In this document: positions 58,372 to 64,000 of the stretch, piece by piece
How the letters are laid out: every line of letters begins with the position of its first letter
How positions within the stretch are numbered: position 1 is the stretch's first letter
NCBI RefSeq assembly: GCF_022965805.1
Contig: NC_133106.1
Span: 38,195,881 to 38,259,880 of the forward strand
Source: Primulina eburnea
Taxonomy: Eukaryota; Streptophyta; Magnoliopsida; Lamiales; Gesneriaceae
Reading direction: 5' to 3'
DNA length: 64,000 bases
Translations under genes and position numbers: made by a program
The notes under the pieces: model-generated
Database searches by the model: none
What the model saw: the letters and a program-made list of their open reading frames with translations, nothing else
Told to the model about the DNA's origin: nothing

Positions 58372-59435
58372 AACAAGCCTCGACGGTGTGAAACAGCAGA
58401 TCTTTCTGCCCAGTTTGCTATGCTGTGGAGGTGCTACAGGCACTGAAAGATGAGAGAGCAACGGACGATCATTTCTAATTGTTTCTGTGGGGGCGGAGGG
58501 TTTGTGTATCGGGCATTTCCTGGTCCAAAATATTTGTAAATAAGTTATTCGTGGAGTCAGTGAGTCACCTTTCTCAAAATTGTACTTTAAATGTGAATTG
58601 ATACGCAAAAAAAAATCATAAGAAATCAGAGCTGGATGTTGACTTGACTTGCTTTTCTTAAGCTTGCCATGATGAAACGTTAAATCTAATATTTGATTGT
58701 AATAATCTCGATTGGGCTTCTGTATGTATGCTATAATATGGCTGTAGTAAGTAACAAGGGTACAGATTCCGTAGTCCGATATAGAGATCTAGACAACATA
58801 ATACAACAATTGGTTGGTTTAAAAGCATAATACATCCTATGAAAAAGAATAAAAACAACCGTAAAGCATGTAGACCGAGTGTGTACATATGGAGGCTGTG
58901 AGGGTAGGTAGGACATGCCAGTGTAAGTGTGTATTCTTTCTTTCCAGTTCTTTATGTTCGTCTTTATAATTATTATTTTTTTGGGTGTAAAATTATGATT
59001 AGTCAATCAGGGGTGAATAGATAAAAGGACAAAAAAGTGAGAACAGACCTCTCAAAAAACTATATAAAACAGAAGTTTGTGTGTGTATATGTGTGTGTTT
59101 TCTGTTATATTGTTATTGTTATATAAATAAATACGTACATATATATATTTATCTATTAATGAGAGGTAAGTAAAAAGGAAAAAAAAAAAGATTCAAGGGA
59201 TGTGAGCCAAAGCCGGAGAACACAAGCAGATCCAATCATCAAAACCACCTTATACAAGAGGTAGGTTCTATATCCAAGAAACAAGGGATCTCCCTCTTTC
59301 TTTCTTTTTTTTTTTGTGTAAAACTTTGCACCTTGATTTTTTGGTTTCCTTGAGATCTCAAAAACACAAAAAAATAAAAATGAAGTAGGGTTGAAAAACT
59401 AATCAAACACAAAAAACCATTTACCGATCAATCCC
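58372..59435. other. ARI 3' flank and CDPK promoter and leader
   Basis: ARI 3' UTR followed by about 700 bp of promoter and 5' UTR for the CDPK gene. No separate gene; short open frames on either strand look random. Confidence 0.6.
59061..59068 (+). promoter_or_regulatory. TATA box of CDPK gene
   Basis: TATATAAA in a good context about 375 bp upstream of the CDPK start codon. It would give a leader of roughly 340 nt, not unusual for this family. Confidence 0.5.
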
Positions 59436-63106
<3,671 letters not shown>

Positions 63107-63940
63107 TCTCGTTTGTTTTCGAGCTCATATTTTTGGGATATATACAAGGGAAAAATATTAGTGAAGTTACGGTTAATTTTGTTTTTTTAATAACCATTGT
63201 TCATTGATGTACAATGAAATTTTTCCTGGGATTGGGATTTCTTTATCATTTATGCCACATATGAAGGTTTTTTTATGCACGCAATAAATAAAATTAGAAT
63301 ACAGCAGGGAAAAGTGTTGGAACCATACTTGATTTGTTTTTTTTTTTTCCAACTGAAATTAACACTTTGTAGTGGAGTCAAACATCAGGGTTGGTCATCA
63401 ATGAATAATATACGTTCAGCTCGTAAATGTTTCATTAAAGATTTTCTGTATTGATTTAAAACTTGAAAAATAAGTGAAAATAAATAACATAGTTCTTTTG
63501 AAGGGGAAATATAAATGGTGCTCCTAATGAAGCATTGTGCAAAAAAAAAAAGACACGTTGAACAAAAGGGTACCTTGAACCAAACTCAAAACGAATACAA
63601 GATTATGTACTTTAGTTAATTTCTTTTACCTAATATAATAATGAAAGCCATTGTTATAAATTGTAAGGTCCATTTGTTTTGGATTTAAACACAATAGAAA
63701 AAGACATGAATTTGTAATATGATATATATATATATTATGCTAGTGGGAACTGGGAAGTATCCAACCTCACCCATCTCTAGCCAATCACATTGTTCCTTCT
63801 TATTTTTCTTGATGACATTACAATTTTCACTCCTTTCTTATCTATCTTTCCTCGTTTCATTTCACTTCATTCCCTCCCTCTGTTCTTCTCTCAAATCCAA
63901 CAGTTTTAGTTTCTCCCTCAAAATCTTGATCCCACCTCTG
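63107..63940. other. CDPK 3' flank and upstream region of next gene
   Basis: CDPK 3' UTR, AT-rich spacer, then a CT-rich stretch (about 63825-63935) that looks like the leader of the gene starting at 63941. A short (TA)n lies at about 63722-63736. Nothing else seen. Confidence 0.55.
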
Positions 63941-64000
63941 ATGGCCACCAATCTTTTCAAGTCCATTTACCACCACACTTCTCCATGCCGGCGCCACTCC
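63941..64000 (+). CDS. Possible start of a gene running off the right edge
   Basis: ATG GCC after a long CT-rich leader opens a frame of 20 codons without stop (MATNLFKSIYHHTSPCRRHS). The initiation context (TCTGATGGCC) is good for a plant. Too little sequence to assign a family. Confidence 0.4.
   Translation, partial: MATNLFKSIYHHTSPCRRHS

Overview
The window is nuclear DNA of a flowering plant. The evidence is spliced genes with GT-AG introns, AT-rich intergenic DNA, (TA)n microsatellites and plant-type transposable elements. The abundant 182-bp repeat with the core GTGAGACGGTCTCAC recalls repeats I associate with asterid (Lamiales-like) genomes; the clade is a weak inference. I built gene models by reading exons, splice sites and phase by eye. 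Every complete model closes in frame from ATG to stop. UTR ends are not known.

Layout: 1-2443 (-) is the 5' part of an SLC35F/DUF914 transporter running off the left edge. 2444-7499 is intergenic with MITEs and a CCGAA-rich element. 7500-11927 (+) is a plastid 2-isopropylmalate synthase (12 exons, 610 aa). 15482-17807 (+) is a PTI1-like kinase (362 aa). 18.3-19.9 kb is a nest of repeats. 20164-23429 (+) is a Gemin2/SIP1 snRNP assembly factor (450 aa, or 475 with a candidate extra exon). 24384-26620 and 27639-30427 (-) are tandem chitinase-like (CTL1/POM1 type) genes. 35256-41839 (+) is a UDP-galactose/CMP-sialic acid transporter-like gene (UTR6 type, 404 aa). 43.1-45.4 kb is a decayed LINE. 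46551-58371 (+) is an ARIADNE RBR E3 ubiquitin ligase (603 aa) with a heavily invaded 3.5-kb intron. 59436-63106 (+) is a calcium-dependent protein kinase (536 aa). 63941-64000 may be the start of another gene.

The genes are ordinary plant housekeeping and signalling genes and do not form an operon-like or cluster system: leucine synthesis, snRNP assembly, cell-wall cellulose/chitinase-like function, nucleotide-sugar transport, ubiquitination, and Ca2+ and PTI1 kinase signalling. I see no clearly new biological system. The most interesting material is transposon architecture: a 182-bp Mutator-type MITE family with 9-bp target duplications, and a three-level nest inside ARIADNE intron 5. In that nest a complete TRIM retrotransposon with 5-bp target duplication AAGTA lies inside a non-autonomous Helitron with repeated 5'-end-like units, which itself splits an older inverted-repeat element. 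Also notable are the duplicated CTL genes with shared promoter motifs.
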